Assembly (NCBI RefSeq): GCF_006968745.1
Contig: NZ_CP030118.1
Span: 4,306,399-4,370,398, forward strand
Length of the DNA: 64,000 bases
Origin: Brasilonema sennae CENA114
GTDB taxonomy: Bacteria; Cyanobacteriota; Cyanobacteriia; Cyanobacteriales; Nostocaceae
Reading direction: 5' to 3'
Below the pieces are notes generated by a model, which was given only the letters and a program-made list of their open reading frames with translations, had not been told where the DNA came from and searched no databases. Below, piece by piece: positions 49,901 through 59,000 of this stretch. The position numbers were made by a program, and so were the translations under genes. Each line of letters begins with the position of its first letter. The stretch's first letter is position 1.

Positions 49901-51538
49901 TGGTGTACGCTGCACTTGCTCCTCAAACAACTGAGGGATAGATTTCTCACGGGGATAATCTACCTGAGTATTGTTCCACTCTACTAACAACTGTTGTTGC
50001 TCAACTTGTGTCAGCAGGGGCAATTGAGAAATTTGCTGCTGTGGGTTAGCAATAATACTTTCGAGCAACGTCACAAAATGATCTGCCATTCGTTCAATGG
50101 TAGACGCATCAAATAAGTCAGTGTTGTATTGCCACGCAGCTACCAGCCCACTGGTCGTGTTTTTAATAAATAAAGTTAAATCAAACTTGGCAGTTGTCCT
50201 TTCTGTTGCAAATGAACTGACAGTTAACCCACTCATCTCTACCTCAGACGTGGGTGCATTTTCGAGAACAAACATCACCTGAAACAGTGGCGTATGGCTG
50301 AGGTCTCGTTGTGGCTGCAATGCTTTGACTAACTCCTCAAAGGGTAGGTCTGGATGAGCGTAAGCTTCCAGTGTCACCTGCCGCACTCGACGGAGCAATT
50401 GCTGAAAACTGGGGTTGCCTGATAAATCGGTATGTAATGCCAAAGTATTGACAAAAAAACCAACTAACCCTTCAAGCTCCAAGCGATCGCGGTTAGCAAG
50501 GGGCGTTCCTACTACAATGTTATCCGAGCCTGTATAGCGATAAAGTAAGGTAACATACGCTGCCAACAGCGTCATGAATAGAGTGGCTCTCTCTTGCCTA
50601 CTGAAATTGGCAAGTGCTTCACCCAGTTCATTGGAAAATTTTGTATATTGAGTTGCACCCCGGTAAGTTTGAATCGCTGGTCTTGGTCTGTCTGTGGGTA
50701 ATTCTAATAAGGTGGGAGCGTTTTTGAGTTGTTGCTTCCAGTAATCCAGCTGCGTTTGGAGTACTTCTTTTTGCAACCATTGCCGTTGCCAAGTCGCAAA
50801 GTCGGCAAACTGAAGTGGTAGTTCCGGTAGCTTTGGGGACAAATTATTGCAGAGCGCTGAGTAAATGGTTGCCAATTCCCGCATGATTATACCCATTGAC
50901 CAACCATCAAAAACAATGTGGTGTATTGTGAGTATAAAGACGTGTTCTATCTCAGTGATTTTAACCACATAAGCTCGGATTAACGCCGAATTAGCCAGGT
51001 CAAAGGGTTGATTAGCTTCTTTTGTCGCTAATTGTTGGCAAGCAATTTCTCTTTCACTTTCAGGTAGTTTTGTAAGGTCTACTACTGGCACACTTAATGT
51101 TAAGCTGTCAGCAATGACTTGGACTGGCTGCTCATTGAAGGTGCGGAAGTTGGTACGTAAAGCTTCGTGGCGAGAGATAATTTTGTTGAAACTTTGCTCT
51201 AGCGCCACAATGTTCAAGTGACCGTGAAGTTTTAGAGCTGCTTGTTCGTTGTAGAAGGGGTTGTCTGGTTCTAACTGGTTTAATAACCACAGTTGTTCTT
51301 GGGCAAAAGACAGAGCTAAGTTCTGAGGACGTTCGGCTTTAATTAGGGGTAAATCTGTAGCAGTGTCTGCATTTTGTTCTTTTAGCAATAAAATTAGTTC
51401 TGCTTTATTTTTAGCTAATAAGTCACGAGTTTCTGGTGTCAATACTCCCTTGGGAGCATTAACACGTAACTGCTCACCGTCAACCCACAACTTCACACCT
51501 TGTTTAGTAAGGTCGGCTACCCATTGCTTGATATTCAC
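40979..51538 (-). CDS. NRPS-2: docking-C-A(Pro)-T-C-A(unassigned)-T-E-C-T-TE
   Basis: 3519 residues, GTG start with TGGAGG 10 nt upstream. Approximate residues: TubC-type docking domain 1-55; C 57-518 (HHIVFDGWS); A 527-1043, pocket residues D-V-Q-L-I-A-H-V-V-K (proline code); T 1047-1123; C 1130-1617 (HHIVSDGWS); A 1620-2146, pocket D-A-E-N-V-G-A-I-T-K, not a code I can assign (E239/N278 recall basic residues); T 2153-2230 (GGDSIL, the form before E domains); E 2233-2686 (HHLAVDGVS, GIGYGILRYL); C 2710-3155 (HHILTDGWC); T about 3210 (GGHSLL); TE 3265-3519 (GWSFGG, late His in PGNHLN). The final module has no A domain. Translated repeats occur in C2 and near its end. Confidence 0.9.
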   Translation of the reverse strand: MNIKQWVADLTKQGVKLWVDGEQLRVNAPKGVLTPETRDLLAKNKAELILLLKEQNADTATDLPLIKAERPQNLALSFAQEQLWLLNQLEPDNPFYNEQAALKLHGHLNIVALEQSFNKIISRHEALRTNFRTFNEQPVQVIADSLTLSVPVVDLTKLPESEREIACQQLATKEANQPFDLANSALIRAYVVKITEIEHVFILTIHHIVFDGWSMGIIMRELATIYSALCNNLSPKLPELPLQFADFATWQRQWLQKEVLQTQLDYWKQQLKNAPTLLELPTDRPRPAIQTYRGATQYTKFSNELGEALANFSRQERATLFMTLLAAYVTLLYRYTGSDNIVVGTPLANRDRLELEGLVGFFVNTLALHTDLSGNPSFQQLLRRVRQVTLEAYAHPDLPFEELVKALQPQRDLSHTPLFQVMFVLENAPTSEVEMSGLTVSSFATERTTAKFDLTLFIKNTTSGLVAAWQYNTDLFDASTIERMADHFVTLLESIIANPQQQISQLPLLTQVEQQQLLVEWNNTQVDYPREKSIPQLFEEQVQRTPDAVAVEFGNQQLTYYQLNCRANQLAHYLKSLGVKADVLVGLCVERSLEMVVGLLGILKAGGAYVPLDPNYPTERLAFMLEDAQVLVLLTQQPLVDRLPQHQAQLVCLDTDAPLVSQLSQENVITDVQANNLGYVIYTSGSTGKPKGVAMNQLALCNLILWQLQNHTISTGAKTLQFAPISFDVSFQEMFSTWCSGGTLLLITEELRRDALALLGFLQQKAVERLFLPFVALQQLAEVAVGSELVTSHLREIITAGEQLQITPAISQWFSKLSECTLHNHYGPSETHVVTTFTLTDSVDTWSLLPPIGKPIANTQIHILDKYLQPVPIGVPGELYIGGVCLARGYLNRPELTQEKFISNPFEKVGESKFYKTGDLARYLPDGNIEYLGRIDNQVKIRGFRIELGEIEAALSQHSDVETCCIIAREDTPGDKRLVAYVVAHQDCTPTFGGELRQFLKAKLPEYMVPNAFVMLESLPLTPSGKVDRRALRAPDLHSEITDKYIAPRNPIEELLAQTWAQVLKVELVGIYDNFFELGGHSLLATQLVSRIRNIFKVELPLRELFARATVAELARSLDQLQQQNLELSAPPILPRAKNTDLPLSFAQQRLWFLDQFEPNSPSYNIPLALRLAGTLNQAALEQSLQEIIHRHEALRTNFVSVNEQPTQIIRERLTGNREQGIGNREQEIVRTSEPLAFIPWTVSIIDWQHLPTSEQESALQQLAQLQAIQPFDLASEPLLRARLVVLSETEHVLLVCMHHIVSDGWSMGVFLQELETLYNAYSQGQTPSLAPLPIQYADFTIWQREWLQGDVLQTQLSYWQQQLKDAPALLVLPTDRPRPAVQTFAGSHQEFALSIELTERLVKLSQEQGCTLFMILLAAYDTLLYRYTGQEDILVGSPIANRDRLEVEGLIGFFVNTLVMRTNLASNPSFSELLTRVRDMAMDAYAHQDLPFEMLVEALQPERDLSHAPLFQVMFTLQNAPMSQLELTGLSVSSFLIESTTAKFDLSLSMQNTATSTTLSTSTGLVGVWEYNTDLFDERTIERMAEHFVRLLEAIVTNPQQQISQLPLLSEVEQRQLLVEWNNTQVDYRIDKCIHQLFEEQVQRTPDAVAVVFGNQQLTYHQLNCRANQLAHYLQSLGVKPDVLVGLCVERSLEMIVGLLGILKAGGAYVPLDPDYPQERLSFMLEDAQVPVLLTQQQLLEKLPEHQAQVVCLDSDWEFISESSQDNANAGVQASHLAYVIYTSGSTGRPKGVMIPHGAIANHCGTIQQAYALGKSDRVLQFASINFDASLEQIFPTLIVGATLVLRGSDVWTPTNFQKIISDFGLTVVNLPTAYWQQLAQEWVKTQVLDTNSQLRLVVVGGDAMLPEDVAIWQRSPMSCVRLVNAYGPTETTITATLFEILPQLREEINLKKIPIGRPLPNRTVYILDKYLQPVSIGVPGELYIGGACLAKGYLNRPELTQEKFIPNPFSDAKSERLYKTGDLARYLSDGNIEYLGRIDNQVKIRGFRIELGEIEAVLNTHPQIQQAVVIVREDIPGNKRLVAYVVSSDESLTINQLRQFLKQHLPEYMVPSSFVILDKLPLTPSGKIDRKALPTPDGEISREHEYVAPRTVIEQTLTNIWQQLLLKEKVSIHDNFFEIGGDSILSIQVVSRAKNSGIQITPKQIFQNQTIAELAQVANTTVSVECKQGIVTGVASLTPIQHRFFAQNKQEAHHYNQSVLLQVPNHLQSELIAIAVKKLLEHHDALRLRFTSVADEYKQINQGLDDNVPFTVVDLSSTPKQEQPQALETIATKYQASLNLSTGLIMQVVMFNLGDESDARLLIIIHHLAVDGVSWRILLSDLQKIYQQLITHKPTKLSPKTTAFIDWAEKLNDYAQSDLVKLELDYWLNQPWSKITPLPSDSADIKSENTVSNTGRVSVKLSQQETQTLLLSVNEAYNTQINDILLSALVISIAQWTRNSTVLIDLEGHGREELFSDVDLSRTVGWLTSLFPVLLQLPAINQLGEIIKSIKEQLREIPNRGIGYGILRYLCKNTTVKEQIQTIPASEISFNYLGQFDQIQSETGWKFATESAGDIHSLKQNRDHLLDINALVVAGELQIDWTYNSHVHTRVTVEKLAQSYLQAIASIIEHCQLVENREYTPSDFPEAQLNQLQLDELLTQFQTKNLESIYPLSPSQQGMLFETLAASESGIHLEQCILNLQIEEFDTLAFERAWQRVVDRHSVLRTAFIWENQNEPLQVVLKEVEISLELQDWRGLSLSQQQEKLETYLSVDRLRGFEMTEPPLMRLALFQVDSNAYEFIWTSHHILTDGWCVPLILKEVFAFYEAFSKGQDLLLEPSHPYRNYIAWLKQQNLSQAEAFWRNKLQGFKSPTPLGIEAEPINFSAEEKRYGEQTASLPASATAALQSLVRQHHLSLGILVQGVWALLLSRYSSLEDVVFGATFSGRPPELVGAESMLGLFINTLPMRLKVSSQASLWSWLKDIQDQNFTQRDYEYCSQGQIHEWSEVPGSLPLYESLLVFQNYPVDSSAKQSANHDRNQPQSRAIGAQTKYALTILVSPTSQLEFRIIYQRSRYDNPAITFILEHFQALLNSIVDLPEQNLETLIERISAEQIPQVRLPEKLVQKEPRNGFNEPKNLCEFQLLQIWENILGIHPVSIQDNFFELGGHSLLAVRLMSQIQKHFQINLPLSILFQYPTIEQLAHFLDSSTDSLPWSALVPIKTNGNQPPLFCVHPGGGNVLCYHHLAYYLNSDRPFYGLQSVGLNPENPPHTSIEQMASHYIQELQTVQPHGPYFLSGWSFGGLVAFEMAQQLSHQGEKIALLALLDTTPPSLSYKGEVDYAFLLVELFKDKLDLCLEELRQYEPEKQIFYVIEQAKHKNIFLEGVDFDQAPHLLKILQINAQALQNYKPQFYSGSIVLLKASETDEDFEYHWSELVKDIETVVVPGNHLNMVSPPQVQTLAQKLENFIEQARNKSIDIS
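46845..46885. repeat. CTTGTACTGAGCG-type repeat translated in C2 of NRPS-2
   Basis: Encodes additional STTLSTST within QNTATxxxGLVGVWEYN; the homologous site in NRPS-1 reads QNTATGLVG. A related copy, in the opposite orientation, is at about 56549-56572 within the Leu A domain (TCTERSRSTP). Confidence 0.75.
47855..47915. repeat. STRR heptamers (TTCCCTG/TTCCCTA) translated in C2 of NRPS-2
   Basis: The array encodes GNREQGIGNREQE between QPTQIIRERLT and WTVSIIDW; other C domains of the cluster lack it or have a shorter one (next entry). The same heptamers occur between genes at 8.25 and 29.2 kb. Confidence 0.85.
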
Positions 51539-51746
51539 AGAAACTTTACCTCCAAACAGCTTAATTCGTCATAAAAAATTATTTGTTAAGTAGGTCAACC
51601 TAATTAAACATAAAATGTCATTACGAGCGTAATGGAGTGAAGCGTAAGCGCAAAGCGCACGCTAAGAGCGTTCGCGCAGCGTGTCCCCTTGGGACTCAGT
51701 AATCGCCAAAACTCTATCTTACGTTTTTCAATGTTGACCTACTTAT
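51539..51746. repeat. Short spacer with palindromic interspersed repeat between PKS and NRPS-2
   Basis: About 51645-51700 carries AGCGTAAGCGCAAAGCGCAC followed by GCTAAGAGCGTTCGCGCAGC, a common cyanobacterial repeat. It is the only sizeable gap between the three megasynthase genes. Confidence 0.6.
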
Positions 51747-54700
51747 TTATATTGCGATTTCTTCTCTTTCATCTGCATCTAAGTTGGTATCTAGTTCTGA
51801 TTGTTTTTCTAGCTTTGGTACTATTTCAGCTATGGTGGGACATTCAAAGAAAAGTGCTACAGTTAATTGAATAGAAAAAGTCTTGCGTAATCGGGATATA
51901 ACCTGAACAGCTATTAAAGAATCTCCTCCTAAATCAAAAAAGTTATCATGAATTCCTATCTGTTTAGTTCCTAATAATTCTTGCCAAATCTCAGCGATTT
52001 TTTGCTCACTCTCATCACGTGGAGCTATATAGGAATTGGGCAAATTAGGTCTTGAGTGAAGTGCAGACAATTTTTCTGGCTGAAAAACATCCGGCTTTGT
52101 TTGTAATGAAGCCTCTGATTTGGTGTCAGTTTCTTTTTGCCCAGATTTAGTACTAAATGCAGCTAATGCAGAAGCTTGAGCCATAATAATCTTATGCTCA
52201 AACGTTTCAGTTTCAGGAAAAGCAGCAACTTGAACAAAATCTTGAGCGCGTAGTGCTTCAAACCACTGTTCTTTAATGATAAAAGGCTGACCTGGGCTGC
52301 GTCTTTTATCGTCTAAAGGTTTCAACAGCAGACCCCAACTAATATCAAAGTCTATTTTCGGCTGAATTATTTCCCACATTAAGAGGAAGCCGCCAGGAGC
52401 TAATAAAGAGCGTACATGGTGGAGTGTTTGATCTATATTCCGAGTTGCGTGTAACACATTAGAAGCTATGACTACATCAAAGCTATACTTCTCAAACCCT
52501 TGCTCAGTTGGCGACTTATCTATATCTAGTAATCGATATTCGACAAATGGATAGTCCTGAAACTTCTGTTGGGCTTGAGTTAGGAAGCCGCTACCAATAT
52601 CAGTAAAAGTATAGTTGGTTTGTTTGGGCGGCAACACAGGTAATAATGCTTGCGTAGACATACCTGTACCCCCACCAATTTCTAGAACTCTCAGGTGAAC
52701 AGATGATGGTAATGACTTGACCACCTGTTCCAAACTTGAGCGCAAGATAGAGTTGTAGTAAGTATTTAAGAAAGATTCTGGATGTGAACCGTTGTTTTCC
52801 CCTTCTATATTTGAACCGTTGTTTTCTTTTTGATAAATTAGTTCATTGAAAATCTCTAATGGTTCTTGTTCACCAACAACAATAGCAGCTAAATTTTCAC
52901 CACAGCGTTGCACTAAATCTAAATCTACTAAAGATGTAGAAGCGAACCTCGCTCGGACTTGTTCTAAATGTTCATTAATATAATGTTGTGAACATGGCAC
53001 TAATCGAGTAAATAATTCCTCCTGTTGCTCTAGTTGTCCTTGTTCCACCAATATTTGCAACCATCTAGACAACAATTGCTGATAGCGGGGAGAAATATGG
53101 CATTGCGCCAATAAATTCTCCAAAGAATACTTTTCTTTGGCATTGTTAAAAGCTCCTAATTGCTGGAATGCAGAGTTAATGTAGGCTGTGCATAAACGAT
53201 CCAACCACTGTCTGTTCTCTTGATATGTTAACTCATTGAGTTCTGCATTTCTAGTATTCGCTTGTTTTTGACCTGCTTGTGTAAGCGATGTCCATAATTG
53301 TGATGTTGTGGGTAAAGTTTGCAACTGTCCCCAAGCTGTTTTTTGTGGGGGATCAATCCAATATCGTTCGCGTTCAAAGGGATAAGTCGGTAGGGGAAGA
53401 CGATAGTACTCTTGGTGAGTATAGAATCCAAACCAATCTACTTTGACCCCAGTCAACCAGAGTTGACCTAATGTGTTGAATAAAACATGAATATCGGATT
53501 GCTTTTCTTGAGGATGACGTACCGAAGTTAAGACCGTTTGTGCAGATGCTTTGTCTGGATGTCTTTTGACTAATGTAGTTAGTGTATGTCCTGGTCCTAC
53601 TTCTAGTAATATTTGCTCAGGTGTTGCCAGTAATTTCTCTACACCTTGGGCAAACAGCACTGTGGAACGCAGATGTTGAGCGTAATACTCAGGATTTGTT
53701 GCTTGGGTGACTGTAATCCAAGTGCCAGTAAGGTTGGAAATATAAGGAAGTTTTGGAGGATTTAAAGTAACTTTTTTGACTCGCTCTGCAAAAGCCTCTA
53801 AGATTGGTTCCATCATGTGCGAATGGAAAGCATGGGAAGTATGCAAACGGCGACATTCAATACCTTGAGTAGCAAGCTGATTTTGTAGTGCATCTATTGC
53901 TGCTGTTGAACCGGAAACTACACACTGCGATGGTTGATTAATCGCTGCAACAGAAAGTTCTTGCCCTAATAAGGATTTTATCTTGTCTGCGGGCAGAGGA
54001 ACAGAAAGCATTGCTCCAGTGGGAAGTTGCTGCATCATCACCCCGCGTGCTGCTACCAGAGATAAGGCATCTTCTAAGGAAAAAACTTCTGCTAGAGTTG
54101 CTGCTACATATTCGCCAATACTATGACCGATCGCAGCTACAGGTTCGACTCCCCATGACTGCCATAATTTAGCTAGAGCGTACTCAATCACAAAAAGCGC
54201 AGGTTGGGCAATGGCTGTCTGTTGAAGTAGCTTTGATACCTCGTCAATCTTTTCGTTGTTGGGGTAAAGAATATGACGTAAATCTACCCCTAATAGGGAT
54301 TTAAGAATTTCTGAGCAATAATCAACTTGTTCTCTAAATACTGTCTCAGTCTGATAAATTTCCCGTGCCATGTTCACATACTGCGAACCTTGACCAGGAA
54401 ACATAAAGACAACAGACCGTTCTGTAATCTCTGTATAATCAGTAAAAACTTGTTGGGCTGCTAAACTACTGAGAGCATTGACAGCATCTTCTAAGTCTTG
54501 ACAAATTAACATCCGTCGATGATTAAAACCCCGGCGACCACTATTAAGCGTGTAAGCAACATCACCCAAGTTAAGCTCAGGATGCTCCTTTAAATGCGCG
54601 ACTAAATTACCTGTTGCCTTCTCAAGCGCCGTAGCAGTCTTAGCCGAAACTACCAACAATTGATAATTTCTCCCCTGCTCCCTGCTCCCTGCCCCCTGCC

Positions 54701-56033
54701 TCAACAAAGGTGCTTCTTCTAAAATTACATGAGCGTTAGTACCTCCCATACCAAAAGAACTAACTCCAGCACGGCGAGGGGTGTTATTTGTTTTCCATTC
54801 AGTCAGGGTTGTATTGACATAAAAAGGACTGTTGGCAAAATCAATTTTGGGATTAGGTGTCTCAAAGTGCAAACTAGGAGGCAGCATTTTATGTTGCAGT
54901 GCTAATACAGTTTTAATCAAACCTGCGACACCTGCTGCTGTATCTAAATGTCCTAAGTTGGTTTTTAGCGAACCAATAGCGCAGAAACCTTTTTTGTCGG
55001 TAGTTTGCCTAAAAGCTTGAGTTAAAGCTGCAATTTCAATCGGATCTCCTATAGGTGTAGCTGTACCATGAGCTTCGATATAAGAAATTGTTTCAGCATC
55101 TACACCAGCTATAGCTTGAGCCTCGCCAATTACTGCTGCTTGACCGCTACCACTAGGAGCAGTGAAGCCCACTTTCATTGCACCATCATTATTAATCGCT
55201 GAACCTTTAATAATGGCATGGATGTAGTCGCGATCGGCGATCGCATCCTTTAATCTTTTCAACACCACAATACCAGCACCGCTACCGGCAATTGTTCCTT
55301 GTGCTTTAGCATCAAAAGCACGGCAGTGTCCATCAGGAGAAAGAATCATTCCTTCTTGATGTAAATAACCTATTTTTTGGGGAATGCTGAGAGTAACTCC
55401 ACCAGCTAAAGCTATGTCACATTCACCATTTAAGAGACTTTGACACGCTACATGAACAGCAACCAAAGAAGTGGAACAGGCTGTTTGTACATTTACTGCG
55501 GGACCAGTCAAGTTAAGTTTATATGCAACTCGTGTAGGTAAAAAATCTTTATCGTTGGAAAATCCTAATTGGATCGGATCAGTTGTTTCTAATAATTGAT
55601 GATTAGGGTAAAGGTTATTGAGCAAATACCTGCTCATCCCTACACCACCATAAACCCCTATTAAACCATGATAAGTTTGTGGATCATAACCAGCTTTTTC
55701 TACGGCTTCCCAAGCCAATTCTAAAAATAGGCGTTGTTGTGGATCTATTAACTCAGCTTCTTTGGCACTATAAGCAAACAAATTTGCATCAAACAATTCA
55801 ATGTCTGATATAACAGCACTAGCTTTTACATAATTAGGGTTACTCAGCAAATCGAGAGAAACACCAGATTTTGTCAATTCTTCATCTGTTAGCCAGGATA
55901 TAGATTCTACACCCTCTCGTAAATTCTGCCAAAACGATTCAACATCTTTTGCGCCAGGGAATTTACCAGCAACAGCAATTATTGCTATTTCAGAATTGTT
56001 AAATTCATTACTATATACTGAATTTATTGTCAT
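51747..56033 (-). CDS. Modular PKS: KS-AT(malonyl)-C-methyltransferase-carrier
   Basis: 1428 residues. KS 13-445 with VQTACSTSL (Cys about 185), EAHGTAT and NLGHLDTAAG. AT about 535-850 with GHSIGEY and the malonyl-type HAFH. C-methyltransferase about 1060-1290 with SAM-binding VLEIGGGTG and VIASNVLHATRNI. Carrier about 1335-1410 with FFDLGGDSLIAVQV. No KR, DH or ER was found. It should add one malonate to the leucine on NRPS-1, methylate the alpha carbon and leave the beta-keto group. The acidic tail DADEREEIAI suits docking to the TubC domain of NRPS-2. ATG lies 2 bp after the NRPS-1 stop. Nostopeptolide's NosB occupies this position. Confidence 0.92.
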   Translation of the reverse strand: MTINSVYSNEFNNSEIAIIAVAGKFPGAKDVESFWQNLREGVESISWLTDEELTKSGVSLDLLSNPNYVKASAVISDIELFDANLFAYSAKEAELIDPQQRLFLELAWEAVEKAGYDPQTYHGLIGVYGGVGMSRYLLNNLYPNHQLLETTDPIQLGFSNDKDFLPTRVAYKLNLTGPAVNVQTACSTSLVAVHVACQSLLNGECDIALAGGVTLSIPQKIGYLHQEGMILSPDGHCRAFDAKAQGTIAGSGAGIVVLKRLKDAIADRDYIHAIIKGSAINNDGAMKVGFTAPSGSGQAAVIGEAQAIAGVDAETISYIEAHGTATPIGDPIEIAALTQAFRQTTDKKGFCAIGSLKTNLGHLDTAAGVAGLIKTVLALQHKMLPPSLHFETPNPKIDFANSPFYVNTTLTEWKTNNTPRRAGVSSFGMGGTNAHVILEEAPLLRQGAGSREQGRNYQLLVVSAKTATALEKATGNLVAHLKEHPELNLGDVAYTLNSGRRGFNHRRMLICQDLEDAVNALSSLAAQQVFTDYTEITERSVVFMFPGQGSQYVNMAREIYQTETVFREQVDYCSEILKSLLGVDLRHILYPNNEKIDEVSKLLQQTAIAQPALFVIEYALAKLWQSWGVEPVAAIGHSIGEYVAATLAEVFSLEDALSLVAARGVMMQQLPTGAMLSVPLPADKIKSLLGQELSVAAINQPSQCVVSGSTAAIDALQNQLATQGIECRRLHTSHAFHSHMMEPILEAFAERVKKVTLNPPKLPYISNLTGTWITVTQATNPEYYAQHLRSTVLFAQGVEKLLATPEQILLEVGPGHTLTTLVKRHPDKASAQTVLTSVRHPQEKQSDIHVLFNTLGQLWLTGVKVDWFGFYTHQEYYRLPLPTYPFERERYWIDPPQKTAWGQLQTLPTTSQLWTSLTQAGQKQANTRNAELNELTYQENRQWLDRLCTAYINSAFQQLGAFNNAKEKYSLENLLAQCHISPRYQQLLSRWLQILVEQGQLEQQEELFTRLVPCSQHYINEHLEQVRARFASTSLVDLDLVQRCGENLAAIVVGEQEPLEIFNELIYQKENNGSNIEGENNGSHPESFLNTYYNSILRSSLEQVVKSLPSSVHLRVLEIGGGTGMSTQALLPVLPPKQTNYTFTDIGSGFLTQAQQKFQDYPFVEYRLLDIDKSPTEQGFEKYSFDVVIASNVLHATRNIDQTLHHVRSLLAPGGFLLMWEIIQPKIDFDISWGLLLKPLDDKRRSPGQPFIIKEQWFEALRAQDFVQVAAFPETETFEHKIIMAQASALAAFSTKSGQKETDTKSEASLQTKPDVFQPEKLSALHSRPNLPNSYIAPRDESEQKIAEIWQELLGTKQIGIHDNFFDLGGDSLIAVQVISRLRKTFSIQLTVALFFECPTIAEIVPKLEKQSELDTNLDADEREEIAI
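54672..54712. repeat. STRR heptamers (CTGCTCC/CTGCCCC) translated in the KS-AT linker of the PKS
   Basis: Four units encode RQGAGSREQGR between the KS end (HVILEEAP) and the AT linker (YQLLVVSAKT). Confidence 0.8.
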
Positions 56034-56035
56034 TT

Positions 56036-59000
56036 TTACCTTTTTCTCTGAGAGCGATATTGTTGCCTGGATTGTAATTGTTGGTTTCTTAAAGTTTTAC
56101 TTTCACTATAAGATTGACTACGAGATTTTTTTTCATTCATTGTATCTTCTTTTTTGAGTTTAGTACTTAAGTATTGGCTTAAACTATGTATAGTTGGGTA
56201 ATTAAACATATCAACAATGGATAGTTCTAAACCCAATTCTTCTTGCAATTGCTGATTAATTTTTACTAGGAGTAACGAATGACCTCCTAGCTCGAAGAAA
56301 TTATTGTAAATTCCCACCTTTTCTACTTGTAGTGCTTTTTGCCAAATGCCAGCGATGATTTTTTCTGCTTCTGTATTTGGCATTACGTAATCTGACAGTT
56401 CCTGATGTAAATCTGGGTCAGGCAAAGCGCGACGGTCTACTTTACCATTAGGTGTCAGGGGTAAGGACTCCAACATCACAAAAGCAGTTGGCACCATATA
56501 CCCAGGCAGTTTATTGGAAAGGAACTGACGCAGTTCGTCCTTGGTTGGTGTACTTCGACTTCGCTCAGTACAAGTCTGCTCTTTTTGTGGCACTATGTAG
56601 GCGACTAACTGCTTATTCCCTGGAATTTCCTCATGGGCTATGACACAACAGTTCTGCACATCACCATGTTGACCCAATAGAGTTTCTATTTCTGCCAATT
56701 CGATACGAAATCCCCGAATTTTTACCTGATTGTCAATGCGTCCCAGGTATTCAATATTGCCATCCGGTAAATAGCGTGCTAAATCTCCTGTTTTATATAA
56801 TTTTGAATTTTGAATTTTGAATTTTGAATTGTAAAAGGGGTTGGTAATAAATTTTTCCTGAGTTAGTTCGGGACGGTTGAGATAACCTTTTGCCAACCCA
56901 ACACCAGCGATGTGCAATTCTCCTGGCACACCCACAGGCACTGGTTGCAAATTTTCGTCTAAGATGTAAACTTGTGTATTGGCGATCGCTCGTCCAATGG
57001 TCGGTGAAGTTTGATCTTGCTCCTTAGCAACTACCAGCCCAGAAGTTGTGACAACAGTATTTTCAGTCGGGCCATAATTATTTACGACTTGGAAGGGGAT
57101 TAAATCTGATGGATACTGATTAAGCTTATCTCCTCCAGTCAGTATGGTTCGCAAAGCCAAATTTTCAGTCGGCCATTCCAAAGACAATAATTCCTGTGCC
57201 AATGGTGTTGGCAGAAAACTTATAGTAATTTTCTTTGAAATCAACCAGTCTCGTAGCTTCACTAGGGAGCTAAGGAGCTGAGGTTTGACTAGGTGGATAC
57301 TTGCTCCTGCCGTTAGGTAAGGCCATAATTCCCAGACCGCAGCGTCAAATGCTGTTCCTGCTAATTGAGTAGCTTTATCTAATGAAGTGATGTTAAAAGC
57401 TCTTTTGTGCCAGAACACCAAATTCAGCAATGCTTGATGGGCAATCAGCACTCCCTTGGGTTGACCCGTAGAACCGGAAGTATAAATTACATAAGCCAAG
57501 TTATTCGCTTGTGCTTCAGTGATGAGATTATCCTGACTTGACTGAGAAACAAGCTGCCAGTCAGTATCCAAACAAATAAGCTTTGCTTGATGTTGAGCCA
57601 GTCTGTCAACGAGTTTTTGCTGAGTTAGCAACACTGTAACTTGAGCATCTTCTAGCATAAAGTGCAACCGTCCGGTGGGATACTCAGGGTCAAGTGGCAG
57701 ATATGCCCCACCCGCCTTAAGAATACCTAGTAGTCCCACCACCATTTCTATTGAGCGTTCCACACAAATGCCTACTAGCACATCTGCTCCCACTCCCAAA
57801 GACTTGAGGTAGTGTGCCAACTGGTTAGCACGACTATTCAACTGCTCATAGGTTAGTTGTTGATCTTCAAACACAACTGCCACAGCATCTGGTGTGCTCA
57901 AACACTGCTCCTCAAACAACTGATGGATACACTTATCAGAAGGATAATCTGCTTGAGTATCATTCCATTCCACTAATAACTGCTGTTGTTCAGCTGCTGT
58001 CAACAGTGGCAATTGTGAGATTTGCTGCTGTGGGTTAGCAATAATTCCTTCAAGCAATGTCACAAAATGACCAGTCAGTCGCTCAATGGTACTAGCATCA
58101 AACAAGTCAGTGTTGTACTCCCAAAAACCCACCAGCCCAGTGGCAGTGTTCTGCATTATTAAAGTTAAATCAAACTTTGCCGTTGTGCCTTCCGTTATCA
58201 ATGGAGTGACAGTCAACCCAGTCAACTCTACTTGAGATGTGGACGCATTCTGGAGGGCAAACATCACCTGGAATAGTGGTGTATAGCTGAGATCCCGTTC
58301 TGGCTGCAATGCTTCTACCAGCATTTCAAAAGGCAAATTCTGATGAGCATACGCTCCCAAAGCGACTTCTCGAACACGACCCAGTAATTCGCTAAAACTG
58401 GGGTTGCCTGCCAAGTTAGAACGCATGACTAAAGTGTTGACAAAAAAGCCAATTAGCCCTTCTATCTCACTGCGATCGCGGTTTGCAATTGGTGTCCCTA
58501 CCAAAATATCTGCTTGTCCTGTGTAGCGGTAAAGCAGAGTATCATAAGCTGCCAACAGCGTCATAAACAGAGTACAACCTTGCTCCTGGCTCAGTTTTAC
58601 TAATCTATCAGTTAACTCAACTGAAAGTGTAAACTGTTGATATGCCCCAGCGAAAGTCTGCACAGCAGGTCTTGGTCGGTCTGTGGGTAACGACAATAAA
58701 GCTGGTGCGTTTGCTAGTTGTTGTTGCCAGTAATTCAGTTGGCTTTGTAATACATCCCCTTGCAACCAGTCTCTTTGCCAAATTGCGAAATCTGCGTACT
58801 GCACAGCCAGTGATGTTAAAGGTGACGGCTGACCTTGAGAATAAGCATTGTACAGTGCTGCTAGTTCTTGAACAAACACACCCATTGACCAACCATCAAA
58901 GACAATGTGATGCATACACATTAATAAGGCGTGTTCTGTCTCGGACAGCACTACTAATGTTGCCCTGATTAATGCTTCAGTTGTCAGATCAAAAGGTCGT

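Noticed and set aside
48410-49960. Pocket residue 278 read as Phe in the proline A domain
   Set aside because: Aligning on the conserved Pro (LFLPF versus HFVPS of the Ser domain) places Leu at 278, giving the canonical proline code.
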